This document shows positions 1 through 7,378 of a stretch of DNA of 64,000 nucleotides, piece after piece (position 1 is the stretch's first letter; each line of letters begins with the position of its first letter). Source of the stretch: Fulvivirga sediminis (GTDB taxonomy: Bacteria > Bacteroidota > Bacteroidia > Cytophagales > Cyclobacteriaceae); assembly GCF_016757215.1 (NCBI RefSeq), contig NZ_JAESIY010000005.1, positions 350,031 to 414,030 on the forward strand, read 5' to 3'. The notes under the pieces were generated by a model. The model was not told the origin of the DNA and searched no databases. It was given only the letters and a program-made list of their open reading frames with translations. The translations under genes were made by a program, and so were the position numbers.

Positions 1-140
1 AGTGGACGGCTAATTTTCTGTCATATCAGTATTTTGGAGATACTTCCGCTACATGGGATACAGTTAATTATCCAATAGCTCCATCATTTACAAACCCTAG
101 CTATCCACCAATGTCTCCTTTTGATTTTTATGGACGGTAA
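1..140 (+). CDS. C-terminal end of a polymorphic toxin (5' end outside window)
   Basis: An open frame enters from the left edge in the frame beginning at base 3 and ends at TAA 138-140. Its last 45 residues are rich in Tyr, Phe, Pro and Ser and end in FDFYGR. I do not recognise a family. A small lipoprotein gene starts 10 bases after the stop, the same order (toxin end, then lipoprotein) seen three more times in the next 9 kb. I therefore infer that this is the C-terminal toxin domain of the cassette nearest the array's possible full-length carrier gene, which would lie to the left. No catalytic residues can be named from so short a piece. Confidence 0.5.
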   Translation, partial: WTANFLSYQYFGDTSATWDTVNYPIAPSFTNPSYPPMSPFDFYGR

Positions 141-150
141 ATTTTTAGAG

Positions 151-558
151 ATGAGGATTTCATTTAGTATTTTGCTTTTAATAATAATGATGACTTCATG
201 TGATTATTATGACACTCGTCTTTGGATTAAAAATTCAACTGATCATGAGATATCATATTCTACAGGCTTAGACATAACTCCTAACTTGTCGGAAGTTAAT
301 GTCACTGATTATCATTTTAATAATGCCATTCCTCCGGGGGGGAGTGAGAACTTAGTAAAGCCAGGTAGCACAAAGGGGTGGTCTTTTTTTATTGCTGATT
401 CTAAAAATCAGAAGCTTAATTTATTTGTGTATAGCATAGATAGCCTACGCAAATATCAAAGCGTGGACACTTTGATCAAGAAGCATATTTACACAAAGCA
501 TTCATTTACTGAAAAAGAATTGGAGAATATGGATTGGGAGGTTATTATCAAGGATTAA
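151..558 (+). CDS. Small lipoprotein, probable immunity protein of the first cassette
   Basis: A protein of 135 residues. I chose ATG 151 over the upstream TTG 121 and ATG 130 because it places a lipoprotein signal at the N-terminus: hydrophobic ILLLIIMM, then TSC with the lipidated cysteine at residue 17. The mature part is polar and has no family that I recognise. The start is 10 bases past the stop of the upstream toxin fragment, so the two are probably co-transcribed. Periplasmic lipoproteins directly after toxin C-termini are common immunity proteins, and the same pairing recurs at 3237, 4970 and 8151. Its 3' end overlaps the convergent gene 548-1378 by 11 bases. Confidence 0.6.
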   Translation: MRISFSILLLIIMMTSCDYYDTRLWIKNSTDHEISYSTGLDITPNLSEVNVTDYHFNNAIPPGGSENLVKPGSTKGWSFFIADSKNQKLNLFVYSIDSLRKYQSVDTLIKKHIYTKHSFTEKELENMDWEVIIKD

Positions 559-1378
559 CCTGCTCAATAGAATAAGAATATGATACATTTACTGGTACAG
601 TAACATGCCATTTTGCTGAGTAGTGTTCCAGCCAATAAGAGGGCAGATTAAATTCGTATTTTTTCTGCCCTTTTTTATCACTAAATGAACTGACGAGTTC
701 ACCAAATAACTGAACTTCGTTTTGATTGCTAGATATCAATTCTATAGAATAGCTGTCTGTAGGCGTACCTTTCTCCGGGACAAGTACTTTGCGGCCTTTT
801 TGAAAGGACAAACTGTATAGCTCATGAAACTTGTAAACATCCTCAAGAATTAATGCATCAAAAAGCTCTTGAGACGATAGCATCATATCAAGTTGAAACT
901 TAAATGCCTCAATTGATGATTCATCATAATTATCGCTCTGACTTAGTTGCTTTACGAATCCATCAATTTGCTGTTTAGTCTGAGATTTAAGGTCTTCTGA
1001 ATTTGAAATGGCCTGAATTACACCTTTTGAATCAACTACATATTTGATAGTCATTCTTTTATTCAATGTATTAATAAGATAAGTAAAAGGGTCATTCTGT
1101 TCTGTAGAATCGACAAACATAACCCTATCGTAAGTCCATTCAATATGAGATTGAGCAGCTGTTACCTTGGTGACCTTTACAATGACATCTTTAATTTTTG
1201 AATTAAAAACTTCGTAATGGCCGTCCTTCGTGGAAGTTTTAGAGGTAGATGTAATTTGATAACTTTTCGTCTGGCTCTCTTTAAAAAAGGGGGTTAGCTT
1301 TATAGACTTGTCATCTTGTCCATAAACCTTTATTGAATGAAAGATAGTTAAAAGAGTAAAGTAGCTTAGTAGTCGCAT
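548..1378 (-). CDS. Secreted protein of unknown function
   Basis: A protein of 276 residues when started at ATG 1378, which begins a Sec signal peptide (MRLLSYFTLL..., probable cleavage after VYG). A longer frame reaches 1438, but its extra 20 residues overlap the preceding regulator gene and are not signal-like. The mature part is mixed alpha/beta and Lys/Ser/Thr rich. It resembles in style the secreted DUF6263-type proteins of Bacteroidota, but I cannot confirm membership. It begins 4 bases after the end of the regulator frame (1383), so the two form a leftward operon inside the toxin cassette region. It could be a further defence or immunity factor, but nothing in the sequence shows that. 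Confidence 0.55.
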   Translation of the reverse strand: MRLLSYFTLLTIFHSIKVYGQDDKSIKLTPFFKESQTKSYQITSTSKTSTKDGHYEVFNSKIKDVIVKVTKVTAAQSHIEWTYDRVMFVDSTEQNDPFTYLINTLNKRMTIKYVVDSKGVIQAISNSEDLKSQTKQQIDGFVKQLSQSDNYDESSIEAFKFQLDMMLSSQELFDALILEDVYKFHELYSLSFQKGRKVLVPEKGTPTDSYSIELISSNQNEVQLFGELVSSFSDKKGQKKYEFNLPSYWLEHYSAKWHVTVPVNVSYSYSIEQVNP

Positions 1379-1382
1379 ATTT

Positions 1383-1713
1383 TTATGAATAGGCCTGTCT
1401 TGTTTTGGCATCACGAATGTAGGTATCAATGAGGTCAAAAAGTATTTTCTTTTTATCGGCCTCGAGCAGTTCCAGATCCTGAATCCTCTTGAGTTTTTTT
1501 GTCAAACTTTGCGTTCTGTCCTTCACATACCAGATAATCAAGAGAAACATCAAAAGCATCAGCAATTTTTTTAGCAGCTTCAATAGAAGGGCTGGCCTCA
1601 CCACGTTCATACTTACCAATCATCACCCTTGAAACGTCACTTTTATTAGCCAGATCAGTCTGCGACCATACCATTTGTTCCCTCAGGTCAGCGATTATTT
1701 TACCCGTATTCAT
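1383..1713 (-). pseudogene. XRE-family helix-turn-helix regulator, frameshifted in a 7-A run
   Basis: The N-terminal 65 residues form a classic Cro/CI-type HTH: QTDLANKSDVSRVMIGKYE followed by SPSIEAAKKIADAF and a LDYLV helix. The frame starting at 1713 then reads into a nonsense-looking tail (QEDSGSGTARGR) and stops at 1453. In the +1 frame the expected C-terminal helix continues (LKRIQDLELLEADKKKI...) and ends at TAA 1383-1385. The switch point is a run of seven A on the coding strand (1494-1500). Six A would give a single protein of about 109 residues, the usual length for this family. Possibilities are a real inactivation, slippage in the A-run that makes both forms, or a sequencing error. 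The downstream secreted protein starts 4 bases later. Confidence 0.65.
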
Positions 1714-1716
1714 ATC

Positions 1717-1735
1717 TGATAAGATGCTTTTATCA
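1717..1735. promoter_or_regulatory. Inverted repeat upstream of the XRE gene, possible operator
   Basis: TGATAA (1717-1722) and TTATCA (1730-1735) form a perfect 6-base inverted repeat with a 7-base spacer. It ends 4 bases upstream of the regulator's ATG at 1713. XRE regulators commonly bind such dyads and repress themselves. A partly similar ATAAGATAA follows at 1748-1758. The role is inferred from position and symmetry only. Confidence 0.35.
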
Positions 1736-1765
1736 AAAATACGTAATTATAAGATAAAAAGTAAT

Positions 1766-1967
1766 CCTCCGTCCCCGCCATGCTTTGCATGGTGGAGCTA
1801 CAGATTTCACCTGCTTGTGAGTATACCCACTTAGCTGCGGGCTCGCTATTTTCAACGCGTACCTGCTCGGCTATACGTTCAAGGGAACTTGTATGAGTGC
1901 GTATTGGGCTGGTCAATGAGCCCAGGCCGGTGCGGTAGGCGTACAAAGGAATGCGGCCATGATGAGT
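1766..1967 (+). repeat. Type A pre-toxin repeat, copy 1 (with nonsense mutation)
   Basis: About 200 bases shared with 4074-4266 and 8890-9083. It starts with the CCTCCG..CCGCC hairpin block and ends with a conserved coding stretch read SAYWAG...AQAGAVG.QRNAAMMS. In this copy the Trp codon of the AG.WAQAG stretch is TGA (1917-1919), so the frame into the following toxin is closed. It marks the upstream border of the second cassette. Confidence 0.75.
1775..1795. repeat. Cassette-junction hairpin, copy 1
   Basis: CCGCCATGC, loop TTT, GCATGGTGG: a 9-base stem with one G-T wobble. Found five times in 1-9.1 kb, always at a cassette border, and not noticed elsewhere in the window. Confidence 0.75.
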
Positions 1968-2420
1968 ACTAGAGGTTTTAATAATTTATCCGGAGTAACT
2001 AACAATAATAGGTTCAATTTTGCCAATAAGTTAGCTCAAAAGCCTACGGCTTCCGACAGAGATAAAATAAGCACAGCGCTGGGTGGTCAATTAGGAAGAG
2101 ATGGCACTTTTTATCAATTTGTGAGTACTGCATATTATAGTACCCAAGGTAATATGTGGGGTGCAGGGTATGTAACTGAACAGCATATTAATTAAGAAGC
2201 AGCAGTAGGTAATGGAGCTATGTGGGTCACCAATAGACTAGTAGGAGCAGATGGACCTTGGATTGACACAGGTCATGATGCAAATTATATTGTTGAAAAA
2301 GGGCCTGATTTGCTGTTCTTTACAGGGGCGGCTGGTAACCTTATTGCTTCAGGAGATTATTTCCTAGGTGACTGGGTTGAGCGGGTTTTTAGTTTTTTTG
2401 GTTTTACTATGGTTGTTTAA
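1959..2420 (+). pseudogene. Decayed toxin cassette (duplicate of part of 7441-7680)
   Basis: The frame from ATG 1959 reads MMSTRGFNNLSGVTNNNRF..., nearly identical for about 78 residues to the toxin at 7441-7674. It is interrupted by TAA at 2193-2195, where the other copy has TTA (Leu). After the stop the same frame continues to 2420 with a different C-terminus (AMWVTNRLVGADGPWIDTG...), so the two cassettes share a front part and differ in their ends, as polymorphic toxins do. A second stop (TGA 1917-1919) lies upstream in the pre-toxin. The gene is dead unless repaired by recombination. Its end runs in an overlapping frame into the membrane-protein fragment at 2368-2604. Confidence 0.7.
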
Positions 2421-2633
2421 CTATCACTTTTTGGTGAAGCCCGAGAAATTTTTAAACTATGGATTTAAAACGGATAAAAAAGGTGGCTACATCATTATTT
2501 TCTGTTTGGCATTGAGCATATTGACTTATATGTTAGTTGCTAACAAAAATCGAGAAAGAATTTTTTCAGGGCGAGACAATGTAGAGACGGGATTAAATCG
2601 CTAATTATGAAAGCCTTCCTCATATTCCTTTAG
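2368..2633 (+). pseudogene. Membrane-protein and lipoprotein-start remnants after the decayed toxin
   Basis: From GTG 2368 a frame of 78 residues carries two hydrophobic segments (about residues 4-23 and 40-58) separated by a Lys-rich loop. It looks like the C-terminal part of a small polytopic membrane protein and overlaps the toxin remnant in another frame, so the junction probably arose by deletion. Three bases after its stop a second start (ATG 2607) reads MKAFLIFL and stops at 2631-2633, like the first residues of a truncated lipoprotein signal. Both are best explained as broken immunity genes. They could instead be chance frames. Confidence 0.4.
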
Positions 2634-2646
2634 TAGTTAGCGGACT

Positions 2647-2719
2647 GTTATCAACGAGTTTCTATTAGTTCACGAAACTAATTGAATAATAAAAGAGCCT
2701 GGGCAAGTCCCGGGCTTTC
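2647..2719 (+). terminator. Cassette spacer with repeated terminator, copy 1
   Basis: GTTATCAACG (2647-2656), then AT-rich sequence, then AGCCTGGG-CAAGT-CCCGGGCT (2696-2716) followed by TTT. Copies lie at 5675-5748 and 7040-7113 with compensating stem changes, which supports a conserved RNA hairpin. It lies between a broken immunity gene and the next cassette. Confidence 0.6.
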
Positions 2720-3240
2720 AAGAGAATTATACCGGTGATGGATTAGAAAACTGGTATAAAGCTGAAGATTTGGAAATCAAAACAGGTAAGGTTGATATTA
2801 TGAATAGTAGTAATAGTCGTGTTATAGTCCAAACAATAAAGGCTATTAGAGAAACCAGGAAAGCTGGTGAAACATCATTTGACTTAAATGAATATTTTTT
2901 GAATTTAAAAGTTAAAGTCCCTTCTAAAAAGCAAACTCATGCAAATGCCGCTTCTCCTCAATCACTCTATTTTAATGCAAATATTGTAGTAGGAGAGCAA
3001 ACAATTCCTGTAACTTTTAATTTAGTTTTAGATTATGAAAATGGTTTTGGAGGAAATGTTACTCTCATAGAGAATAATCATGAAGCTCCAATAAATGGTT
3101 TCAATGGTAATGCGATTTTTTATTATGATGCAGCACCAGGAAATTATGCCAACCCTCCAAACTATCCTTTAAGGGTACTGAATTTTAATGTTTCAGGGGA
3201 ATACTATAAAATAATGTTAAACATATTAAATCCAAAATGA
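2710..3240 (+). pseudogene. Orphan toxin C-terminal fragment lacking its pre-toxin
   Basis: The open frame follows the terminator repeat directly. The first probable start is TTG 2770, but the frame is open from TGA 2683-2685 and reads FQENYTGDGLENWYKAEDL before it, so this is a toxin C-terminus joined to the spacer without a start of its own. The last 130 residues are polar, rich in Asn, Tyr and beta-strand-like segments, and end in YYKIMLNILNPK. I recognise no family. The stop overlaps the start of the lipoprotein gene at 3237 (ATGA), the usual coupling of toxin and immunity gene. A signal or promoter is absent. Confidence 0.5.
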
Positions 3241-4067
3241 GATTATTAAAATCAATAACACCCTTATTTCTATTACTTTTGTTAGTTTCTTGTGATAAAA
3301 AATTGACAAAAGAAGAGTTTATTGAAGCTAGGGCTGCCATAGATTACGAGCGTTCTAATTTACTTATATATAGTGCAATATTAGAATATTATTGGCAATA
3401 TGGTTCATATCCCAAAAGTTTAGCTCATCTCGATTCAATTTTTGATATAAAGGAATATGACAACCGGTTCAAAACCAAAATAAAAGATCCTTTCAATAAA
3501 CAAAATAATGAGTATTTATATCTTCCAATATATGCTAATGTGAAAGATTCAATACCGAGGGGTTTTTACTTAATCAGTGAAGGTGTTGACCAAACTCTGA
3601 GCACTAGTACAGGCAGGCATTATACGTTACAAGATACTACGGAAATTCCTATTTATAAGATTAGTGCTCTCTCTTATGACGATGATAAGCTGGAAGAAAA
3701 AGATCTTTTAATATACCGTTCAATTGGTGATGAGCCAATTTTTAGAAATTTTGGAATACCAAAAGTCATAAGCAAAGTAAGTAATGAGTTAAAATCTAAA
3801 TTTATAAGTATAGATGTACAACTCTTTAAGTCATCAGACCAATTTTTTGGAAGAGGGATCAGTGATACCACTAAAGTGATAAGACTAGGAGTAATTCTTA
3901 ATCCTGATTTTAAACTTTCTAATGGAGAAAAAGTAAATATAAAAGGTATATTTACTGGTATAGTAGAGGATACTCTCTATTTTAAAAAGACTATTTTAGG
4001 TAACGATTTAATAGGTTTTGAAGAAGTAAGTCAGAGAGATGAGTTGAGAATAGAAGCTATTGATTAG
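3237..4067 (+). CDS. Lipoprotein, probable immunity protein
   Basis: A protein of 276 residues with a lipoprotein signal: MRLLKSITPL, then LLLLLVSC with Cys 19 as the lipidation site. The mature part has a helical start (LTKEEFIEARAAIDYERSN) and then alternating polar strands. It is larger than typical immunity proteins, and no family is recognised. ATG 3237 overlaps the toxin stop (ATGA), indicating translational coupling. An immunity role is inferred from that overlap and from its place in the array. The next repeat and hairpin start 7 bases after its stop. Confidence 0.6.
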   Translation: MRLLKSITPLFLLLLLVSCDKKLTKEEFIEARAAIDYERSNLLIYSAILEYYWQYGSYPKSLAHLDSIFDIKEYDNRFKTKIKDPFNKQNNEYLYLPIYANVKDSIPRGFYLISEGVDQTLSTSTGRHYTLQDTTEIPIYKISALSYDDDKLEEKDLLIYRSIGDEPIFRNFGIPKVISKVSNELKSKFISIDVQLFKSSDQFFGRGISDTTKVIRLGVILNPDFKLSNGEKVNIKGIFTGIVEDTLYFKKTILGNDLIGFEEVSQRDELRIEAID

Positions 4068-4073
4068 GAGACC

Positions 4074-4266
4074 CCTCCGTTCCCGCCATGCTTTGCATGG
4101 TGGAGCTACAGATTTCACCTGTTCCTAAGGATACCCACTTAGCGGTGGGCGTGCTATTTTCAAGTTCGGCTATACGTTCAATGGCACATCTGTGAGTGCG
4201 TATTGGGCTGGGCACTGGGCCCAGGCCGGCGCGGTGGGCGCACAAAGGAATGCGGCTATGATGAGT
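4074..4266 (+). repeat. Type A pre-toxin repeat, copy 2
   Basis: The best-preserved copy. Downstream of TAA 4126-4128 one frame is open without interruption into the toxin at 4192: GYPLSGGRAIFKFGYTFNG, then TSVSAYWAGHWAQAGAVGA. This shows that the conserved stretch was the in-frame front part of a longer toxin protein, now cut off by the hairpin block. Confidence 0.75.
4083..4103. repeat. Cassette-junction hairpin, copy 2
   Basis: Same 9-base stem and TTT loop as at 1775-1795. It is followed by the shared AGCTACAGATTTCACCTG and lies 16 bases after the stop of the preceding lipoprotein gene. Confidence 0.75.
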
Positions 4267-4968
4267 GGACATAATTTTAAGAATAGGTATGGAAAGAGTA
4301 CTTTAGAATACCGAGACAACTATAAAAGGCAAAAAATATGGAACCAAGCTTATGCAAGTGGTGAGGCAGTTACTTACAGAAATGATGGCTATTACTCTAC
4401 GGTTACTACTCCTTATGGTACTTCGTTAAATTGGACGGAGAATTGGAAGGTTCAGGATGGTCCATTTAATCGTGTCGATTTGCGAAAAAGTGATGCAGGA
4501 GAACAATTGATGCATAATTTACGAAAATTGTGGGATGTCTATGAGAATAGTGGGCAATCAGGAACTTATGCAGGAAGTGATTTAGTGGATCCAGAGACTA
4601 TGAGTTGGCAGGCTCGCAAAGCGAACTGGGGAGGTTTACAATCTCATACGAAAACATATATTATTGCAGGTGAAAATGTAATTGTAAACGTTTTAGATCA
4701 CGGAAGTAAGCGTAGAGTTTTTGGGTCTAGCCTAAGCTCTATTTCAACTCCTGGGGTTGCGAAGGGGAAGTATGTAGGAGATGCATTAGGGGCTAATGTG
4801 CACTTTTCATGGGGGCCAGTACATCTTACTATTCATATAAGTAAGGGAGAAATGTATAACAGTAGAGGGGCTCAATTTAATGATGCACTTAAATTTATGA
4901 ACAACCTAAAAGGTTATATACAAGGCTACAATACGGGACTTAATTTTCAAACACCATATCCTTATTAG
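4192..4968 (+). CDS. Orphan polymorphic toxin C-terminus with type A pre-toxin
   Basis: 258 residues from GTG 4192; the same frame is open back to 4129. Residues 1-23 are the conserved pre-toxin (SAYWAGHWAQAGAVGAQRN, then AAMMS). The variable part begins GHNFKNRYGKSTLEYRDNYK and is rich in Trp, Tyr and Gly, with a central TKTYIIAGENVIVNVLDHG strand pair and an aromatic end (NFQTPYPY). No nuclease, deaminase or peptidase motif could be assigned. There is no signal peptide, RBS or recognisable promoter, so it is probably a silent cassette that would be expressed only after recombination with a full-length carrier. A lipoprotein gene starts one base after its stop. Confidence 0.6.
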   Translation: MSAYWAGHWAQAGAVGAQRNAAMMSGHNFKNRYGKSTLEYRDNYKRQKIWNQAYASGEAVTYRNDGYYSTVTTPYGTSLNWTENWKVQDGPFNRVDLRKSDAGEQLMHNLRKLWDVYENSGQSGTYAGSDLVDPETMSWQARKANWGGLQSHTKTYIIAGENVIVNVLDHGSKRRVFGSSLSSISTPGVAKGKYVGDALGANVHFSWGPVHLTIHISKGEMYNSRGAQFNDALKFMNNLKGYIQGYNTGLNFQTPYPY

Positions 4969-4969
4969 T

Positions 4970-5599
4970 ATGAAGAAGTGTAGAGACTACTATTTTATTG
5001 TTATTCTGTTGTTGTTTACTGGCTGTACGGAATCAGTAAGGGAAAATGATATTTATGAGTCTAGCATTGAACAAAAGGCATTTAATTTTTTTATAGATAG
5101 CTTATATTTACATAGAAATATTTTTCCTGATGAATTAAAGAATGAACAAAATATGGGAGAATTATTGTTGCCAAACTCAATAGAAATAGATTCGGGACTT
5201 TATCTAAAGAATGGATTTTTAGGAGGATTTAAAATGTATGTCGATTCTGTTGTGGAAGAAAGAACCCAGCCTTTTTTGGGTAGCGTTGATTTAATTTATA
5301 TGTTTTTTGATAGTATAAAAAGAGAATCAAAAGTGCTTGAAAAAAATTATAGAAAAATTAATGATAAAGAAGTAAAGATTCTCAAGTTACCTGAGAATGT
5401 AACGTATTCAAATCAAAAAGAATTACCGAAAGATACAATTAATTTATTGGTACAAGTTAGAAGACATCTATCAGGGTATAATGATAAGGACTATGTTCAA
5501 ATAAGTATTAGTAAATACTATCACCCGATGTTTGAGACATATGATTTATATTTCCTATTTAACCCAAAAGGTGAACTTATTAGTTGGTTTGTAAATTAA
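4970..5599 (+). CDS. Lipoprotein, probable immunity protein
   Basis: 209 residues with a clear lipoprotein signal: MKKCRDYYF, IVILLLFTGC, lipidated Cys 19. The mature part is acidic and lysine rich and contains the stretch KYYHPMFETYDLYFLFNPKG near the C-terminus. No family is recognised. ATG 4970 lies one base past the toxin stop, so the two genes form a tight pair. A periplasmic lipoprotein fits immunity against a toxin delivered into the periplasm or acting on the envelope, but the target is unknown. Confidence 0.6.
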   Translation: MKKCRDYYFIVILLLFTGCTESVRENDIYESSIEQKAFNFFIDSLYLHRNIFPDELKNEQNMGELLLPNSIEIDSGLYLKNGFLGGFKMYVDSVVEERTQPFLGSVDLIYMFFDSIKRESKVLEKNYRKINDKEVKILKLPENVTYSNQKELPKDTINLLVQVRRHLSGYNDKDYVQISISKYYHPMFETYDLYFLFNPKGELISWFVN

Positions 5600-5630
5600 T
5601 TTTCAACTGTTCATACTAGCTTCTTCGTTG

Positions 5631-5651
5631 CCGCCATGCTTCGCATGGTGG
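5631..5651. repeat. Cassette-junction hairpin, copy 3
   Basis: CCGCCATGC, loop TTC, GCATGGTGG. The loop differs from the other copies while both stem arms are unchanged, which suggests that the stem is what matters. Confidence 0.75.
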
Positions 5652-5674
5652 TTATGCAGGCCTCTTTTAGTGAT

Positions 5675-5748
5675 CGTTATCAACGAGTTCTTTAATAATT
5701 CACGAAATTAATGGAATAATAAAGAGCTTGGGTAAGTCCCAGGCTTTT
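5675..5748 (+). terminator. Cassette spacer with repeated terminator, copy 2
   Basis: CGTTATCAACG (5675-5685) and AGCTTGGG-TAAGT-CCCAGGCT (5725-5745) followed by TTT. Relative to the copy at 2696 the stem has C-G to T-G and T-G to T-A changes that keep pairing. It probably ends transcripts of the preceding toxin-lipoprotein pair. Confidence 0.6.
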
Positions 5749-5997
5749 AAGTTTTAAGAGGAATAAGCTTTTCTGATTTAGAATCCCTAAGAAATGCATC
5801 CAGCACTTTAAATATATGATTCTTTTCGCTATCCGGTAATCATTGGACTGATCAGCTTTACATGTCGATTGGTGTAGATGGCTTTTCAAGAAATGTAGCT
5901 ATGATGTCTCCAAGCAAACTGAATGCTATGTATGGCCTAAGTGGAATGAATGACCAGCAAAGAGCCAGTTTTGCAAGTCAATTAGGTAGTACTGACC
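5735..5997 (+). repeat. Type B pre-toxin repeat, copy 1
   Basis: About 260 bases, nearly identical to 7099-7361. From 5751 one frame reads VLRGISFSDLESLRNASSTL, hits TGA 5817-5819, then FFSLSGNHWTDQLYMSIGVDG and on into the toxin. The frame is therefore a decayed upstream part of a longer protein, interrupted by a single stop that the second copy shares. Confidence 0.7.
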
Positions 5998-6665
5998 GTG
6001 CTGACATAGAAGAAGTAACAGGCTGGAAATTTCATGATAGATATACCCATGATGGATATGGTACCAGTATTCCTTTTATAGCCGTTACTCAAGATGGATC
6101 CTGGAAGGGAAATATGTCTATTGATTTTTATCAGAATTCAAACGGAAAGGGTATTCAAGCTCTTTCGGCGGGATTTCGATGGGATTTGACATCTGATGAT
6201 CTGTCTTATATAGTCGCAGCGGCAGGCCTTGTTCAGGCTGGTATTACACCAACCTATGTTGATGCTGCTCTACGCGCCAAGGGTTCTGGAGGGGGAAGTA
6301 AGATACCTTTATATCTCAAAAAAAGTATATTTTCAAAGCCAAATAGTTTTAACAATAATTTAATAAAGATAGGTGCTGCAAATGGGGATGATATAATACA
6401 TCAAGCAAAAGTATTGAAAAATGCCGCTCCTTATCCAGCTGCTCTTTCTGCAAGCCTGACTATATATGATATTGCTCAGGATAGGAGTATAACGGCAGGA
6501 GATATTTTTCAAGGGTTAAATACCACTGCTCAATTAATTTTTCCTGCTTATGGTGTTATTTATGGTGCAGTTGACTTAGGAACAGCCTTTATTACAGGAA
6601 CAAGTTTAACTGCTCATACAAAAAATTGGATTGATTCTAAAGTTACTACGAGCTATGATTTTTAA
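5862..6665 (+). CDS. Orphan toxin with type B pre-toxin and a hydrophobic C-terminal domain
   Basis: 267 residues from ATG 5862; the frame is open back to 5820. Residues 1-50 are the type B pre-toxin (SRNVAMMSPSKLNAMYGLSG, MNDQQRASFASQLGS). Residues 100-150 hold a small Gly/Ala-rich hydrophobic stretch (SYIVAAAGLVQAGITPTYVD). The C-terminal 70 residues resemble a tail common in Bacteroidota Rhs-type effectors: a helix (SLTIYDIAQDRSITAGDIF), a hydrophobic segment (LIFPAYGVIYGAVDLGTAFI) and a short polar end. Together with a polytopic membrane protein as neighbour, this suggests a membrane-acting toxin. No start signal or promoter is seen, so it is probably a silent cassette. Confidence 0.6.
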   Translation: MSIGVDGFSRNVAMMSPSKLNAMYGLSGMNDQQRASFASQLGSTDRADIEEVTGWKFHDRYTHDGYGTSIPFIAVTQDGSWKGNMSIDFYQNSNGKGIQALSAGFRWDLTSDDLSYIVAAAGLVQAGITPTYVDAALRAKGSGGGSKIPLYLKKSIFSKPNSFNNNLIKIGAANGDDIIHQAKVLKNAAPYPAALSASLTIYDIAQDRSITAGDIFQGLNTTAQLIFPAYGVIYGAVDLGTAFITGTSLTAHTKNWIDSKVTTSYDF

Positions 6666-6668
6666 GAA

Positions 6669-7025
6669 ATGAATGTTTTTAATTATTTATTTTGGAGAAG
6701 TTTGAACCTTCGTATATATGATCCTGTCATAGGAGCAAAATTCATCTTGGTTATAGTTCAAGAGATAATACTATTTCTGATAGTTAAAGTATATATACTA
6801 ATATCCTTTGGTGATGAATATTACCTCACTTTATTTCAGAATGGTGAATTGAGATATGTTCTTTTCATTGGAATACCTATTCTGGGAATAATTAATAATA
6901 TATATTATTCTGAAAATAAAATAGAAAGTATTCGAAAGTCTTACGAAGGAAAAAGGAATAGATCAAAAGATTTATTAACTATTTTAATCATATTGGCTTT
7001 AATAGGCACATTAATATTAATATAA
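6669..7025 (+). CDS. Polytopic inner-membrane protein, probable immunity protein
   Basis: 118 residues with about three transmembrane segments: roughly 24-47 (ILVIVQEIILFLIVKVYIL), 63-78 (YVLFIGIPILGIINN) and 100-118 (LLTILIILALIGTLILI). The loop between the second and third is strongly basic and polar. It starts 3 bases after the toxin stop. Immunity proteins against pore-forming or membrane-inserting toxins are typically small polytopic membrane proteins, which fits the hydrophobic toxin upstream. The other three pairs in the array use lipoproteins instead. The family is not recognised. Confidence 0.6.
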   Translation: MNVFNYLFWRSLNLRIYDPVIGAKFILVIVQEIILFLIVKVYILISFGDEYYLTLFQNGELRYVLFIGIPILGIINNIYYSENKIESIRKSYEGKRNRSKDLLTILIILALIGTLILI

Positions 7026-7039
7026 CCTCCGTTAGCGCT

Positions 7040-7113
7040 CGTTATCAACGATTGCTTTAGTAGTTCATAAACTCAAAAGAATAATAAAAGGCCTGGGCAA
7101 GATCCGGGCTTTT
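7040..7113 (+). terminator. Cassette spacer with repeated terminator, copy 3
   Basis: CGTTATCAACG (7040-7050), then GCCTGGG-CAAGA-TCCGGGC (7091-7109) and TTTT. It follows the membrane protein gene by 15 bases. Confidence 0.6.
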
Positions 7114-7378
7114 AAGTTTTAAGAGGCATAAGCTTTTCTGATTTATAATCCCTAAGAAATGCATCCAGCACTTTAAATACATGATTCTTTTCGCTATCCG
7201 GTAATCATTGGACTGATCAGCTTTACATGTCGATTAGTGTAGATGGCTTTTCAAGAAATGTAGCTATACTGTCGGCAAGCAAACTGAAAGCTATGTATGG
7301 CCTAAGTGGAATGAATGACCAGCAAAAGGCTAATATAGCAAGACAAATGGGTAGTTCTTCCCGTGCAGATATTGAAGA
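7099..7378 (+). repeat. Type B pre-toxin repeat, copy 2
   Basis: Near-identical to 5735-5997. It shares the TGA stop of copy 1 and has an additional TAA where copy 1 reads GAA (the Glu of SDLESL), so this copy is one mutation further decayed. It flows into the toxin frame at 7227. Confidence 0.7.

Noticed and set aside
1710..1946. Minus-strand frame over the type A repeat
   Set aside because: Similar frames occur at 4057-4272 and 8828-9040 only because the repeat is copied. They are antisense to the pre-toxin coding frame and have no start context.
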